64,000 nucleotides of DNA from Spirosoma luteum DSM 19990 (GCF_000374065.1 NZ_KB893247.1:83998-147997); one strand, 5' to 3'. Shown: positions 33,710 through 43,209, counted from the first letter of the stretch. Notes: a model not told the origin generated them from the letters alone. Numbers and translations: made by a program.

Positions 33710-34666
33710 CTACGGCTGCAACACCTGGTCAATGATATGAATGACGCCGTTTGTGGCGGGAATATCGACCTGCCGAACCGTGGCTGCCGTCAAATTTTTT
33801 GCCCCTTTCACCATAAGTTGAGTGGGTGTTATAATAGTAATCAACTTATTGCCGGTATAAAATGTATCGAGGCTCTCCGTTTTGAACTGGGTAGAAAACC
33901 GGGCACCTGCTATCACATGATATAACAGAATGTTCGTCAGCGTCTGCACACTGGCCGACTCAATGGCATTCAGGGTATTGTAAACCTTATCGGCTTTAAA
34001 AGCCGCATCATTAGGCGCAAAAATCGTTACTTTATTAGCCGACGATGCATTTTCCAATGTGGCCAGTAATGTGGGGTTACTGGTTCCTATCCGCTTGATA
34101 GCCGCCGTCAGAAACGTTAGATTGGGATTGTTCTGAATGGTTGTCAGTACGTTTCCAATGGAAGGCATCAGCACCCGGTTAACGGTGTGAATGTACCCGT
34201 TGGCCGTCCTGATATCGGCCTGTGTTAGCCTGGCATTGTTCACATAAATTGTTCCATTGGTCGCTTTATTGATGTACAGAATGCCCTTGTTCAGGGTTTC
34301 GACAGAGTTCATCCCGGCCGGAATGTCTGATGCCATTACGCTGCCAGTAAGCAGATGGTACAGCACCAGCGTTCGCATCTGTTCCGGAGGGACCGAGCGT
34401 ATCGCGGCAATTGTACCGAGGCCCGCTGCCTGAAAGGCGGAATCGGTTGGAGCAAACAAGGTTAGGTTGCCATCTTTGAAGACGTCGCTGACACCGGCCT
34501 GCGCAATGGCCACCCGAAGCAGGCTAAACTGACCATCTTCCACAATCCGGTCGGTAATGGTTTGGGGAGTAGCAACAACGTCGTCCTGTTTCTGGCACCC
34601 CCAGGAAATGAGTAGCAACACAACGACCGAAAGTCGACTCAGTAAAGGCAAAAATGTAGTGCGCAT
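33710..34666 (-). CDS. Lipoprotein with two fasciclin (FAS1) domains
   Basis: From the ATG at 34666 it is 318 residues. The lipobox cysteine is Cys24 (LISWGC). Two FAS1 repeats follow (about 36-165 and 170-318), each with the H1-like box (NLTLFAPTDSAFQA; KVTIFAPNDAAFKA) and the H2-like box (GYIHTVNRVLMPS; GVIHIIDQVLQP). FAS1 domains mediate adhesion or binding at the cell surface. It lies 108 bp upstream of the FKBP pair on the same strand, so the three lipoprotein genes may form one unit. A -7 motif is at 34738-34745. Confidence 0.93.
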   Translation of the reverse strand: MRTTFLPLLSRLSVVVLLLISWGCQKQDDVVATPQTITDRIVEDGQFSLLRVAIAQAGVSDVFKDGNLTLFAPTDSAFQAAGLGTIAAIRSVPPEQMRTLVLYHLLTGSVMASDIPAGMNSVETLNKGILYINKATNGTIYVNNARLTQADIRTANGYIHTVNRVLMPSIGNVLTTIQNNPNLTFLTAAIKRIGTSNPTLLATLENASSANKVTIFAPNDAAFKADKVYNTLNAIESASVQTLTNILLYHVIAGARFSTQFKTESLDTFYTGNKLITIITPTQLMVKGAKNLTAATVRQVDIPATNGVIHIIDQVLQP

Positions 34667-34737
34667 CAAGAGTAATGGATAAAAAAACAAACCTGTATCA
34701 GAAAAACGTACCGACTCTGTTTATGTTTTCTCCGGGC

Positions 34738-34745
34738 AAAGATAC
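34738..34745 (-). promoter_or_regulatory. -7 promoter motif of the FAS1 lipoprotein gene
   Basis: The minus strand reads TATCTTTG, a full TAnnTTTG match, 71 bp before the ATG at 34666. It could drive the FAS1-FKBP-FKBP cluster. Confidence 0.45.
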
Positions 34746-34885
34746 ACGTTGACCAATGGAAAGAGGTTACTCTGCTTATCCAATTGGCATCCGGCCGAAA
34801 CAGAACGGGTTTGCCCTGTCCGTTCTGTTTCAACGGGTAAACCCGCAAGGCGCAGTAAAATCCGGTGACACTCACCAAAATTCCG

Positions 34886-34893
34886 TATCTTCG
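34886..34893 (+). promoter_or_regulatory. -7-like promoter motif (TATCTTCG) before uppS
   Basis: It matches TAnnTTTG with one change and lies 37 bp before the uppS start. It is the likely promoter of the uppS-bamA-ompH block. Confidence 0.35.
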
Positions 34894-34930
34894 CAACCTT
34901 GTTAAGTTTTGTTAAAACGCCCCAATTGGG

Positions 34931-35668
34931 ATGAAGGAACATATAGACCCGAGCAATCTGCCTCAGCACATAGCCGTTATCATGGATGGAAACGGACGCT
35001 GGGCCAAGCGTCAGGGGGCAGCCCGGGTGTTTGGCCACCATAACGCCATTAAAGCCGTTCGTGAAGTAACGGAAGGATGCGCCGAACTGGGAGTGAAGTA
35101 TCTGACCCTCTACGCTTTCTCGACCGAAAACTGGAATCGACCCAAGCTGGAAGTGGATGCCCTCATGACGCTGCTGGTACATACCATTCGGGGAGAGATT
35201 AAAACATTGATGAAGAATAATGTCAGGCTGGAAACGATTGGTCATACCGAAAGTTTGCCTGCCGACTGCCGACGGGAACTGGCAGAGGCTATACGCGAAA
35301 CCAGTCAGAATAACGGCCTGACCCTCATTCTGGCCCTGAGCTACAGTGGACGCTGGGAAATTCTGGAAGCGGCCCGGAAACTGGCCGCCGACGTACGGGA
35401 TGGTAAACTTACCCCCGATCAGATTGATGAAACCCTGTTTGGCCAGCATCTGACAACGGGTGGTATTCCCGACCCCGAACTCATGATCCGAACCAGTGGT
35501 GAAATGCGAATCAGCAACTTTATGCTGTGGCAACTGGCTTACTGCGAACTATATATGCCTGATGTGTTGTGGCCCGATTTTCGCAAAGCCCACTTGTATG
35601 AGGCTCTCTTAAGTTACCAGCAGCGCGAACGCCGGTTTGGCAAAATCAGTGAACAGTTAGCGAAATGA
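34931..35668 (+). CDS. uppS: Isoprenyl transferase, undecaprenyl diphosphate synthase
   Basis: The 245-residue cytosolic enzyme adds isopentenyl units in cis to farnesyl diphosphate to make undecaprenyl diphosphate, the lipid carrier for peptidoglycan and other wall polymers. The catalytic Asp is in the signature HIAVIMDGNGRWAKRQG (Asp19). Other family motifs are LTLYAFSTENWNRP, LALSYSGRWEI and the C-terminal PDPELMIRTSGEMRISNFMLWQLAYCELY, ending with the RERRFG segment. Length is typical. It opens the conserved uppS-bamA-ompH-ompH block of Bacteroidota. Confidence 0.97.
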   Translation: MKEHIDPSNLPQHIAVIMDGNGRWAKRQGAARVFGHHNAIKAVREVTEGCAELGVKYLTLYAFSTENWNRPKLEVDALMTLLVHTIRGEIKTLMKNNVRLETIGHTESLPADCRRELAEAIRETSQNNGLTLILALSYSGRWEILEAARKLAADVRDGKLTPDQIDETLFGQHLTTGGIPDPELMIRTSGEMRISNFMLWQLAYCELYMPDVLWPDFRKAHLYEALLSYQQRERRFGKISEQLAK

Positions 35669-35671
35669 AAT

Positions 35672-35697
35672 ACAGTTTACGGTTTTTGGTTGCGGTT
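35672..35697. repeat. Single arm of the GTTTACGG repeat family
   Basis: CAGTTTACGGTTTTTGGTTG followed by CGGTTC lies right after the uppS stop. It matches one arm of the hairpin elements at 25064-25139 and 43728-43842. No second arm is found before bamA. Confidence 0.5.
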
Positions 35698-35857
35698 CCC
35701 TGTCGGGGCTAACGCACTAACGACACCTGGATACTTCTTTGCTTACTTGATACGTCAGTCCCGGCGGGCAACCATTAACGTTAAACCTCAAGCTGATTCC
35801 AACCCTTCGCGCCTGAACTGAATCCTTATAATAAATTACTTAACACGCATTACAAAC

Positions 35858-38449
35858 TTGGAACACCGTATAAAAATCCTACTTGGCGTTATTCTTCTAC
35901 TAACTGGCCTGTCATCGGTCCAGGCGCAGGTACGCGTCGGTGTTGGTGTCGGGCAGGAAAATGCCACCGCAACAGAAAGTAATAATCTGCTCGATTACGC
36001 CAACCCGAAGGAATACGAAATAACCGGCCTCACTATAACCGGCACCAAATACCTCGATCCAAACTCGCTGGTTTCGCTCACCGGTCTGAAAGTAGGGGAC
36101 AAAATACGGCTGCCGGGCGAGGTGACCGGATCATCGGTGCGTAAATTGATGGACTCCGGCCTGCTGGACGATGTTGAGATGTTTGCTACCCCAACCGGCG
36201 ACGGTAAGGTTTCGCTCCTGTACCGGGCGCGGGAACGGCCCCGGCTCTACCGGGTTAGTTTCATGGGCATAAAAAAAGGCGAACAGGATAACCTGAAGGA
36301 AAAAATAAAGCTCAATCTGGGTAAAATCGTCAGTAATACGATTACTAAGAATACGCAGTTAGCGGTTCGTAAATACTTCGTCGACAAGGGATACCTTAAC
36401 ACAAAGGTTAAAATCACGACTATCCCGGACAGTACCCGCAACAATGCTACCATGCGCGTACTGGTAGACAAAGGACAAAAGGTCAAAATTGCCAAAATCA
36501 ACATTGAGGGACTAAAGAGCCTGGATGAACAGACGGTGCGGATGAAAATGAAGAGCACCAAAGAAATGCGTTTTGGCCGCCTGTTCACCCCCTCTAAGTT
36601 TGTTCCGAAAAAGTACGAGGAAGACAAGAGTAAGTTACTGGAATACTACAATAAACTGGGTTACCGGGATGCCGTTATTGAGGATGATACCATTGTGCAT
36701 AATGGGTCAAACACGATCAATATCGACATGAAGTTGAACGAGGGGCACCAGTATTACTACCGTAACATTGATTTCTCGGGCAACTACCTGTACACCGATG
36801 AGCAGCTTCGGTCAGTACTGGGCGTTACGAAAGGGGACGTTTACAATCCGGAAGACCTCGAGAAACGGATGAATGGCAATCCCGGTCAGGATTTGAGTTC
36901 GCAGTATATGGACCTCGGTTACCTGTACTACAACGCACAGCCCATTGAGAAGTCTATAGAAGGTGACTCCATTGACCTTGAGATTCGCCTTTTTGAAGGT
37001 AAGCAGGCTACCATCAATAAGGTTATTCTAAACGGGAACACCAAAACCAGCGACCACGTAGTGATGCGTACCATTCGGACGCTGCCTGGTCAGAAGTTCT
37101 CGAAAACCGCCCTCATCCGGACGCAGCGGGAACTGTCTACCTTAGGGTATTTCGACCCGGAAAAAATTGGCATCAACCCGATTCCGCAAAGTGACGGAAC
37201 GGTTGATATCGAATATACCGTCGAAGAAAAGCCATCCGATCAGATTGAATTGTCGGGCGGTTGGGGTGGCTACGTAGGGTTTGTAGGTACGCTCGGCCTG
37301 ACATTCAATAACTTCTCGGCCCGCAACATTACAAATCTCAATGCGTGGCGTCCGCTTCCGGCAGGCGATGGTCAGCGGGTACAGTTGCGTTTTCAGGCCA
37401 ACGGTAGTCAGTATCAGGTGTATTCGCTGTCGTTTACCGAACCCTGGCTGGGTGGCCGCAAGCCCAACGCGCTCTCGGTCAGTGCCAGCCATACGGTTTA
37501 CCAAACTTTTTACGACCCCTCCAATCCGGCCAGTATTTACCAGAGTTTGAAGGGCCGGAAGCCAACGGGCTCCTACACGAACACCGCCCTTACCATTGGA
37601 CTGGGCCGACAGTTGAAAGTACCCGATGATTACTTCTCGCTGAGTAACTCCATTTCGTACCAGCGGTATGACCTGAACAACCTCGACTTGTTTTATATCG
37701 GGTATAAGGATGGTATCTCCAATAACATCACCTTCAATACGACGCTGTCGAGAAACAGTATTGATAATCCACAGTTTCCGCGTAATGGCTCCTCCTTTAC
37801 GCTGAGTGGCTCGTTCACGCCCCCTTATTCGGCTTTCAAGACCACTACAGAGGCAGTTAAGCCAGAAAATAAATACAAGTTTGTCGAATACCATAAATGG
37901 ATGTTCGATGCCAGCTGGTTTCAGACGGTGTTTGGCAAGCTGGTATTGAATACACGTGCTCACCTGGGTTTCCTGGGCAGCTATAACAGACGCACCGAGA
38001 TTGGCCCATTTGAACGCTTCATCCTGGGGGGATCAGGTCTGGCAGGTCAGGGGCAGTTTGCGCTGGCGCAGGACATCATCGGTCTGCGTGGGTATGATGA
38101 CCGGAGCGTTTACACCGCCGATTACAATCAGGCTGTAGGCCAGCAGGCCCGCAGTCAGGGAGGGGTAGCCTATAACAAATTCGTTGCGGAACTTCGGTAT
38201 CCTATTTCCCTGAACCCGTCGGCTACCATCTTTGCCCTTGCCTTTATGGAAGCGGGTAATAACTGGGCTACCTACAAACAGTACAATCCATTCGACCTGA
38301 AGCGGTCAATAGGCATTGGAGCACGTATATTCATGCCAGCCTTTGGGCTGATTGGTATTGACTATGGATATGGTTTCGATAAGATTCCGGGTGTGAAAGA
38401 CAAGGCGTCGGGTCAGTTCCACTTCACAATTGGTCAGCAGTTCAGATAA
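35858..38449 (+). CDS. bamA: Outer-membrane protein assembly factor BamA
   Basis: The 863-residue Omp85 protein is the core of the BAM complex that folds beta-barrel proteins into the outer membrane. After a signal peptide (ILLGVILLLTGLSSVQAQ) come five POTRA domains (about 45-455; repeats such as LTITGTKYLDPNSLVSLTGLKVGD, INIEGLKSLDEQTVRMKMKS, VILNGNTKTSDHVVMRTIRTLPGQKFS) and a 16-strand barrel with the lid-loop motif RGYDDR (about 747-752), typical of the V-R/L-R-G-[YF] signature. The C-terminal strand ends FHFTIGQQFR. The best start is a TTG at 35858, since no ATG lies suitably close. It sits between uppS and two Skp-like chaperone genes. Confidence 0.95.
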   Translation: MEHRIKILLGVILLLTGLSSVQAQVRVGVGVGQENATATESNNLLDYANPKEYEITGLTITGTKYLDPNSLVSLTGLKVGDKIRLPGEVTGSSVRKLMDSGLLDDVEMFATPTGDGKVSLLYRARERPRLYRVSFMGIKKGEQDNLKEKIKLNLGKIVSNTITKNTQLAVRKYFVDKGYLNTKVKITTIPDSTRNNATMRVLVDKGQKVKIAKINIEGLKSLDEQTVRMKMKSTKEMRFGRLFTPSKFVPKKYEEDKSKLLEYYNKLGYRDAVIEDDTIVHNGSNTINIDMKLNEGHQYYYRNIDFSGNYLYTDEQLRSVLGVTKGDVYNPEDLEKRMNGNPGQDLSSQYMDLGYLYYNAQPIEKSIEGDSIDLEIRLFEGKQATINKVILNGNTKTSDHVVMRTIRTLPGQKFSKTALIRTQRELSTLGYFDPEKIGINPIPQSDGTVDIEYTVEEKPSDQIELSGGWGGYVGFVGTLGLTFNNFSARNITNLNAWRPLPAGDGQRVQLRFQANGSQYQVYSLSFTEPWLGGRKPNALSVSASHTVYQTFYDPSNPASIYQSLKGRKPTGSYTNTALTIGLGRQLKVPDDYFSLSNSISYQRYDLNNLDLFYIGYKDGISNNITFNTTLSRNSIDNPQFPRNGSSFTLSGSFTPPYSAFKTTTEAVKPENKYKFVEYHKWMFDASWFQTVFGKLVLNTRAHLGFLGSYNRRTEIGPFERFILGGSGLAGQGQFALAQDIIGLRGYDDRSVYTADYNQAVGQQARSQGGVAYNKFVAELRYPISLNPSATIFALAFMEAGNNWATYKQYNPFDLKRSIGIGARIFMPAFGLIGIDYGYGFDKIPGVKDKASGQFHFTIGQQFR

Positions 38450-38471
38450 GATTACTAAAAGGGTAACGTTT

Positions 38472-38515
38472 TACTCAAATAAGGCAAGTACGCTGTGGCT
38501 TACCTGATTTGAGTA
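38472..38515. terminator. Inverted repeat between bamA and ompH
   Basis: TACTCAAATAAGGCAAG (38472-38488) pairs with CTTACCTGATTTGAGTA (38499-38515) over 17 bp with two mismatches and a 10-base loop. There is no T run, so it is more likely an RNA-processing or attenuation hairpin between the two genes than a strong terminator. Confidence 0.5.
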
Positions 38516-38564
38516 GACAAACCTTGAAAATCAATCACTTCCTGCAAAAATTGACTGGTTACCA

Positions 38565-39137
38565 ATGAAAAAAGCCCTATTTTTCGTACTTTTGTCCGCT
38601 ATTGGGTTAGCGACTCCCGTTGAAGCCCAGAAGTTTGGGTATATCGATACGGAGTACATTTTCGGCAAGATGCCCGAATACCAGAAGGCACTGAGCGAGA
38701 TTGATAAGTTTGCCGATAAATGGTCGAAAGACATTCAGGACAAGTATGTCGAAATCGAGAAGTTGCAAAAGGGGTATCAGGCCGAAGAAATTCTGCTGAC
38801 CGAAGACATGAAACGGGAACGGCAGCGGATAATCAGCGATAAGGAGCGCGAAGCCAGAGAATACAACAATAAAGTATTTGGGTACCAGGGCCTGTTATTC
38901 GAGAAGAAGAAGGAATTAATAAAAGCGCCAATGGAGTTATTGCAACGGGCACTGGATAAAGTATGTTTGCAGAAGAAACTGGATTTTATTTTCGATAAAG
39001 CCTCCGATTTTGTGATGCTCTATACCAATCCCCGGCACGACTATTCGGATTATGTGATGGAAGAATTGGGACTAGATACTAAACCAACCGCTACCAATAA
39101 CAGTCCAACAAATAAAACAACCACAAATCCAAAGTAA
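38565..39137 (+). CDS. Skp/OmpH-family periplasmic chaperone
   Basis: The 190-residue periplasmic chaperone has a signal peptide (MKKALFFVLLSAIGLATPVEAQ) and the OmpH core: FGYIDTEYIFGKMPEYQKALSEI followed by a long charged coiled coil (about 45-125) and a C-terminal strand pair (LDFIFDKASDFVMLY). Skp-type trimers hold unfolded outer-membrane proteins on their way to BamA, whose gene lies just upstream. The end is Asn/Thr rich. The next gene is a paralogue 19 bp away. Confidence 0.93.
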   Translation: MKKALFFVLLSAIGLATPVEAQKFGYIDTEYIFGKMPEYQKALSEIDKFADKWSKDIQDKYVEIEKLQKGYQAEEILLTEDMKRERQRIISDKEREAREYNNKVFGYQGLLFEKKKELIKAPMELLQRALDKVCLQKKLDFIFDKASDFVMLYTNPRHDYSDYVMEELGLDTKPTATNNSPTNKTTTNPK

Positions 39138-39156
39138 TACAAACAAACAATTCGAG

Positions 39157-39819
39157 ATGAAGAAACACATCGTCATGGCGTTTGCAGCGGCCCTACTAGT
39201 AGGCGGTTTAAACGCACAGGCACAAGCCCAAACCACAACACCTGCTACGACTGCCGCAGCCGGACCGCTGAAGTTAGGCTATACGAACATTGATTACGTG
39301 CTGTCGCAAACGCCCGAAGCAAAAGATATTCAGAACCAGTTGACTATTCAGCGGACTCAGACAGAAAACGAGCTGAAGCGGATGCAGAAAGAACTGGAAG
39401 AAAAATACGGTGCCTACGAAAAAGGAGCAGCCCAAATGTCGGACGTTATTCGTAAGGACCGGGAGACCGAATTGCAGGGGCTACAGTCCCGGATTCAGGA
39501 GTTTAGCCAAACGGCTCAAACATCGTTGCAAACCAAGTACCAGCAGTTGGTTAATCCGGTCGTGCAAAAAATTCAAAAGGCCATTGATGCCGTAGCCAAA
39601 GAAGAAAGCTATCAGTATGTGTTCAATCTGGACGCGGGTGCCAACACGATTCCTATCCTGCTGGTTGCTCCCGAAGAGAATAACATTACCGATTCGGTCC
39701 TGAAAAAATTGGGTATTGACCCTGCCAAAGCAGCCGCTGCGGCCAAAGCTGCTTCTACGGGTGGTGGTGCAGGTGCAACGGCTACCAAGCCTGCTGCTAC
39801 GACTCCTCCAAAGAAGTAA
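39157..39819 (+). CDS. Skp/OmpH-family periplasmic chaperone, second copy
   Basis: The 220-residue protein has a signal peptide (AFAAALLVGGLNAQAQA) and the OmpH pattern LGYTNIDYVLSQTPEAKDIQNQL, a coiled coil (about 60-130) and a C-terminal YQYVFNLDAGANTIPILL segment. A low-complexity Ala/Thr/Pro tail (about 185-220) is not part of the fold. It is the second of the tandem pair, a common arrangement in Bacteroidota. A strong terminator follows. Confidence 0.93.
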   Translation: MKKHIVMAFAAALLVGGLNAQAQAQTTTPATTAAAGPLKLGYTNIDYVLSQTPEAKDIQNQLTIQRTQTENELKRMQKELEEKYGAYEKGAAQMSDVIRKDRETELQGLQSRIQEFSQTAQTSLQTKYQQLVNPVVQKIQKAIDAVAKEESYQYVFNLDAGANTIPILLVAPEENNITDSVLKKLGIDPAKAAAAAKAASTGGGAGATATKPAATTPPKK

Positions 39820-39846
39820 CGGTCAATAAAACAGTATCTATTTTAT

Positions 39847-39887
39847 AAGGTCGCTTCCTGACGAATCAGGAAGCGACCTTTTTTTAT
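39847..39887 (+). terminator. Rho-independent terminator of the uppS-bamA-ompH block
   Basis: AAGGTCGCTTCCTGA and TCAGGAAGCGACCTT form a 15-bp stem with a CGAA loop, followed by a run of T. It lies 28 bp after the ompH stop. The rest of 39888-40136 is AT-rich with no gene. Confidence 0.92.
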
Positions 39888-40136
39888 TGGTCTGCCGGAG
39901 TAGTGAATGGTTATAATCACTATTCCCTATCAGGGTAAACAGCGCAGTTTACGCTCCAGGAAAACCGCTATCGGCTGAATAGGTCGTTATTACTTTATCC
40001 CGGAAAACTATAATTATTATAGCCAATAGTAGCCTGTTAGCTAAGAAAAGTCTCAAAAAATGCCGCAAAAGGCACCGGTACAAAATCTTCATCCTATTTT
40101 TACGTTTTTTAAAACGGACCTCTCCCCAACCTAACT

Positions 40137-41726
40137 ATGAACCGAACTGCCGGTATATTAGTGTGGTTGCTATTCAGTTTTATCATTGATAGTAGCTACG
40201 CGCAGGATTCCTCAAAATCGTTACAACTTTTATTGCCAACACAAACCAACTGGAATGTAGTGCCGGAAGGTGGTACTATCCGGTTTGATCTGAACGTTGC
40301 GGGTATAGCGCAGGACTCGGTAACGTTTAGCCTGGGATCTGACAAACAGGAGGGCATGGAGCTTGATTCAACCGGTCATTTTCGCTGGACCCCCGGTTTT
40401 GGACTGGCAGATCGGCTTCAAACAGCGAAAGTTTATCCGGTAACCTTCGATGTTCACACCAGGCAGGGGCAAACGGCTTCTCACACAGTTGAGATTAAAA
40501 TACTGGATGTTAATCGTCCTCCGGTAATCAGCGAATTAAGGCCTTTTTATGTAAGCTACCGCACGCAGAATACATATAAAATGGATTCGCAGGTGGTGCA
40601 TGACGATGATGGCGACCCGCTGGTATTTATCCCCATTGCCGACCAGATGCCCGAAGGCAGCAAGCTATCGTCGCAGGGTGAGTTAACCTGGACACTGTCT
40701 CAGAATCAGTTTAACAAGGTCAGGCAAACACCACAGTACATTGAATTTTGGGTAGAGGATCAGCCCGCTAAAACGCGTACCAAAGGACGGCTGAAAGTGG
40801 AAGCAACCCAGATGGATCTGCCTCCTGATATTACGGTAATACCCGGCGAAAAGCATTATAAGCTGAAGGAAAATGCTACTGTCAACCTGAAGTTTTACCT
40901 ATCCGACCAGAATGGCGAAGATGATGTGGAAACGTTTGATTTTTTGTCCGACAATCAGGAAATTCCCAAAACGGCACTAATCAAAAATACGAACAATCAG
41001 TACGAATTCATCTGGCAACCTGGCTACGAGTTTGTGAAAGATCCCTATGACTCTCTGGGTGTTCAGATTACATTTTATGTGCTCGACAAAGCTAAGAACC
41101 GAGCCGAACGCCGGATTACCTTTACGGTACTGAATACCGTTAACGAAGCCGAAAAGGACCGCTATTATTACGTCCAATACCGACAGCTACTGGTTCAGGC
41201 GTGGGGACTTATTGAGCAACTGAGTGAAAAAGAAGAGCAACTTAAACACGACTATAAAAAAGCCAAGGGCGGGAAACGAAATCGATCAGTGGCCAATGCT
41301 TCGCTGGGCGCGGTAACAGGTGTAACACCCGCTGTCACGGGGGCGAGTACAAGCCCGACAACGCAAAGCAGCGGCCGTATTGTTTCGGCAGTAGGAGGGA
41401 CCGCCGTGTTGACAATGGGCACCCTGGAAGCCACCGAAGTGATTGGTAAGTCGATGAAAGATTTGCTCGACCGCTATAATTATGTGTTGGGTAAACGAAG
41501 TGAATTACAGAACAAAGGCGACGTATTTGCCCGTGAGTTTGCGTTGAAGTCGGCCCGGCGTAGCGGAGACTTCATTAAAAAGCTGGACGATTTCCGTAAT
41601 TCGATGAGTTTGAGCGGTCTGGTTGCGCTGGAGCTGGATGCCAACTGGCAAAGCAGAAAGCAGGCAACAGATAAAGCCCTCAAGCGTACGTTCAAGGATT
41701 TTACATCGCTGGAAGAAACCCAGTAG
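40137..41726 (+). CDS. Secreted Ig-like-domain protein of unknown function
   Basis: The 529-residue protein has a signal peptide (VWLLFSFIIDSSYAQ) and three cadherin/Ig-like repeats (about 30-128, 130-225, 230-345). Recurring pieces are GHFRWTPGFGLAD, GELTWTLSQNQF and YEFIWQPGYEFV, each before a V-x-F-x-V strand; the putative Ig pattern D-x-T-G-x-x-x-W-x-P is clear. The last 180 residues are helical: a charged stretch (EQLSEKEEQLKHDYKKAKGGKRNRS), a small hydrophobic Gly/Ala/Thr patch (about 395-425), and a second helical part. I recognise no enzyme. It may be a surface or periplasmic binding protein. Confidence 0.75.
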   Translation: MNRTAGILVWLLFSFIIDSSYAQDSSKSLQLLLPTQTNWNVVPEGGTIRFDLNVAGIAQDSVTFSLGSDKQEGMELDSTGHFRWTPGFGLADRLQTAKVYPVTFDVHTRQGQTASHTVEIKILDVNRPPVISELRPFYVSYRTQNTYKMDSQVVHDDDGDPLVFIPIADQMPEGSKLSSQGELTWTLSQNQFNKVRQTPQYIEFWVEDQPAKTRTKGRLKVEATQMDLPPDITVIPGEKHYKLKENATVNLKFYLSDQNGEDDVETFDFLSDNQEIPKTALIKNTNNQYEFIWQPGYEFVKDPYDSLGVQITFYVLDKAKNRAERRITFTVLNTVNEAEKDRYYYVQYRQLLVQAWGLIEQLSEKEEQLKHDYKKAKGGKRNRSVANASLGAVTGVTPAVTGASTSPTTQSSGRIVSAVGGTAVLTMGTLEATEVIGKSMKDLLDRYNYVLGKRSELQNKGDVFAREFALKSARRSGDFIKKLDDFRNSMSLSGLVALELDANWQSRKQATDKALKRTFKDFTSLEETQ

Positions 41727-41729
41727 TTA

Positions 41730-42599
41730 TTACAAAATCGTTATTGAGAACGAGGCTTCAAATACCCGCCCTGCTTCTACAGACTGAATCAGTTCTTTCT
41801 CCTCGATAGGTTTCTGTTGTCCTTCACTGTCGGCACAGCCCAACCAGGGTTCAATACAGACGAATGGGGCACCAGGTTTTGCCCATAAACCCAGATAAGG
41901 GAAAGCAGCGTAGTCCAGGATAACAGCATGGTTATGCCTGTCAGTGCAGATTGCCACGCGCCGGGAAGCGAGATTTTTGAACACCAGCGCATCGTCATCA
42001 AAAAGATGCTTTGTTAAGCCAAGATGGCGACCCTTTGTAGGAACGGGCTTCGTCTCGCCAGTGAAGTAGCCCGCTGTTGAAAGTAAGTGCGTTTCTAAGG
42101 CTTCGTCCTGCTCAAACTCAAGATAGTAATCCTCATACGCTTCGCCCTTGTTGAAAGGAACGGCAAAAGCCGGGTGTGCTCCCACAGAGAAAAACACCGT
42201 TTTGTCATCTTGATTGACAACGCGATACGCAACAACCAAGCGGGCTTCATCCAGTTTGTAGCTAATCTGGAACTCGAATTCGTACGGGAAATGTACCCGT
42301 GTCTTCTCACTTGACCGTAATGAAAATACAGCGTGCGTAGGGGTCGACTCCGTCGGTTCAAACAGTGATGTCCGGGTAAAACCATGCCGCTCCATCGGGT
42401 ACGTCATCCCGTCAATCAACACCTGATTATTGAGACAGCCGCCCACCACGGGAAAGAGATTGGGCGCGTGCCAGCCCCACACGGTTGGGTCGGCCTGCCA
42501 GAGGTGCTCAATGCCACTGGCTTTATGAACAATAGACGTAAGCTCAGCGCCCTGGGGGCGGATTGTTACGCGGAGGAAATTGTTTTCTAACGTTGTCAT
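41730..42599 (-). CDS. Aldose 1-epimerase family protein (LacX-like)
   Basis: The 289-residue cytosolic protein has the GalM-like beta-supersandwich of the LacX branch: LENNFLRVTIRPQGAELTSI at the start, NLFPVVGGCLNN, MERHGFTR (His72), FFSVGAHPAFAVPF (His142) and the late EPWLG glutamate, matching the acid/base residues of aldose mutarotases. Such proteins interconvert anomers of sugars or sugar phosphates. It lies just downstream of rpsG on the same strand, but a hairpin at 42613-42642 separates them, so it is probably a separate transcript. Confidence 0.9.
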   Translation of the reverse strand: MTTLENNFLRVTIRPQGAELTSIVHKASGIEHLWQADPTVWGWHAPNLFPVVGGCLNNQVLIDGMTYPMERHGFTRTSLFEPTESTPTHAVFSLRSSEKTRVHFPYEFEFQISYKLDEARLVVAYRVVNQDDKTVFFSVGAHPAFAVPFNKGEAYEDYYLEFEQDEALETHLLSTAGYFTGETKPVPTKGRHLGLTKHLFDDDALVFKNLASRRVAICTDRHNHAVILDYAAFPYLGLWAKPGAPFVCIEPWLGCADSEGQQKPIEEKELIQSVEAGRVFEASFSITIL

Positions 42600-42612
42600 C
42601 GGTCAAAAATAG

Positions 42613-42642
42613 CAAAAGCTCCCCAAAACTGGAGAGCTTTTG
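42613..42642 (-). terminator. Terminator of the rpsL-rpsG transcript
   Basis: CAAAAGCTCCCC and GGAGAGCTTTTG form a 12-bp stem with one mismatch and a 6-base loop. Read on the minus strand it is followed by CTATTTTT. It lies 42 bp beyond the rpsG stop. Confidence 0.75.
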
Positions 42643-42683
42643 TCAATACAAAGGCCATCGGGACGCTGGCCTGTACGGTTGAT

Positions 42684-43151
42684 TTAGAAACGGAAGTGCG
42701 AGAACGCTTTGTTGGCTTCGGCCATCCGGTGCGTATCATCCTTCTTTTTCACCGCTGCACCTTCGCCTTTGGCGGCTGCAACTATTTCGGCGGCTAGCCG
42801 GTCAACCATGGTTTTCTCACCGCGCGAACGAGCATACTTAATAAGCCATTTCATGCCTACTGCGACTTTTCGGTCTGCCCGTACTTCGGTAGGTACCTGA
42901 AAGGTAGCTCCACCAACGCGACGGCTTTTTACTTCAACTGATGGCATGACGTTATTCAATGCCTTCTTCCAGGTATCCAGACCGCTTTCGCTGGTGCGTT
43001 TTGCCACCACGTCGAGCGCGTCATAAAAGATGGAGTACGCCAGGCTCTTTTTGCCTTCGTACATCAGGTTATTAACAAATTTGGTTACGAGGACCTCTTT
43101 GTACTTTGGGTCGGGTAATACGTAACGCTTGGGCGGTTTCGCCTTTCTCAT
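42684..43151 (-). CDS. rpsG: 30S ribosomal protein S7
   Basis: The 155-residue S7 protein binds the 3' domain of 16S rRNA and nucleates head assembly of the small subunit. The family signature [32 protein letters not shown] is at residues 14-45, then [40 protein letters not shown] and a C-terminal [18 protein letters not shown] ... [10 protein letters not shown]. It follows rpsL by 58 bp. No fusA follows, unlike the usual str operon. Confidence 0.98.
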   Translation of the reverse strand: MRKAKPPKRYVLPDPKYKEVLVTKFVNNLMYEGKKSLAYSIFYDALDVVAKRTSESGLDTWKKALNNVMPSVEVKSRRVGGATFQVPTEVRADRKVAVGMKWLIKYARSRGEKTMVDRLAAEIVAAAKGEGAAVKKKDDTHRMAEANKAFSHFRF

Positions 43152-43209
43152 GATAGCTTCAGATTTTTGATCTTACTCTGCCGTGTTTTTCAACGGGCAG
43201 TTGATTTAA

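Noticed and set aside
37142..37963. 273-residue open frame on the minus strand
   Set aside because: Antisense to the BamA barrel; composition and lack of motifs mark it as a shadow.
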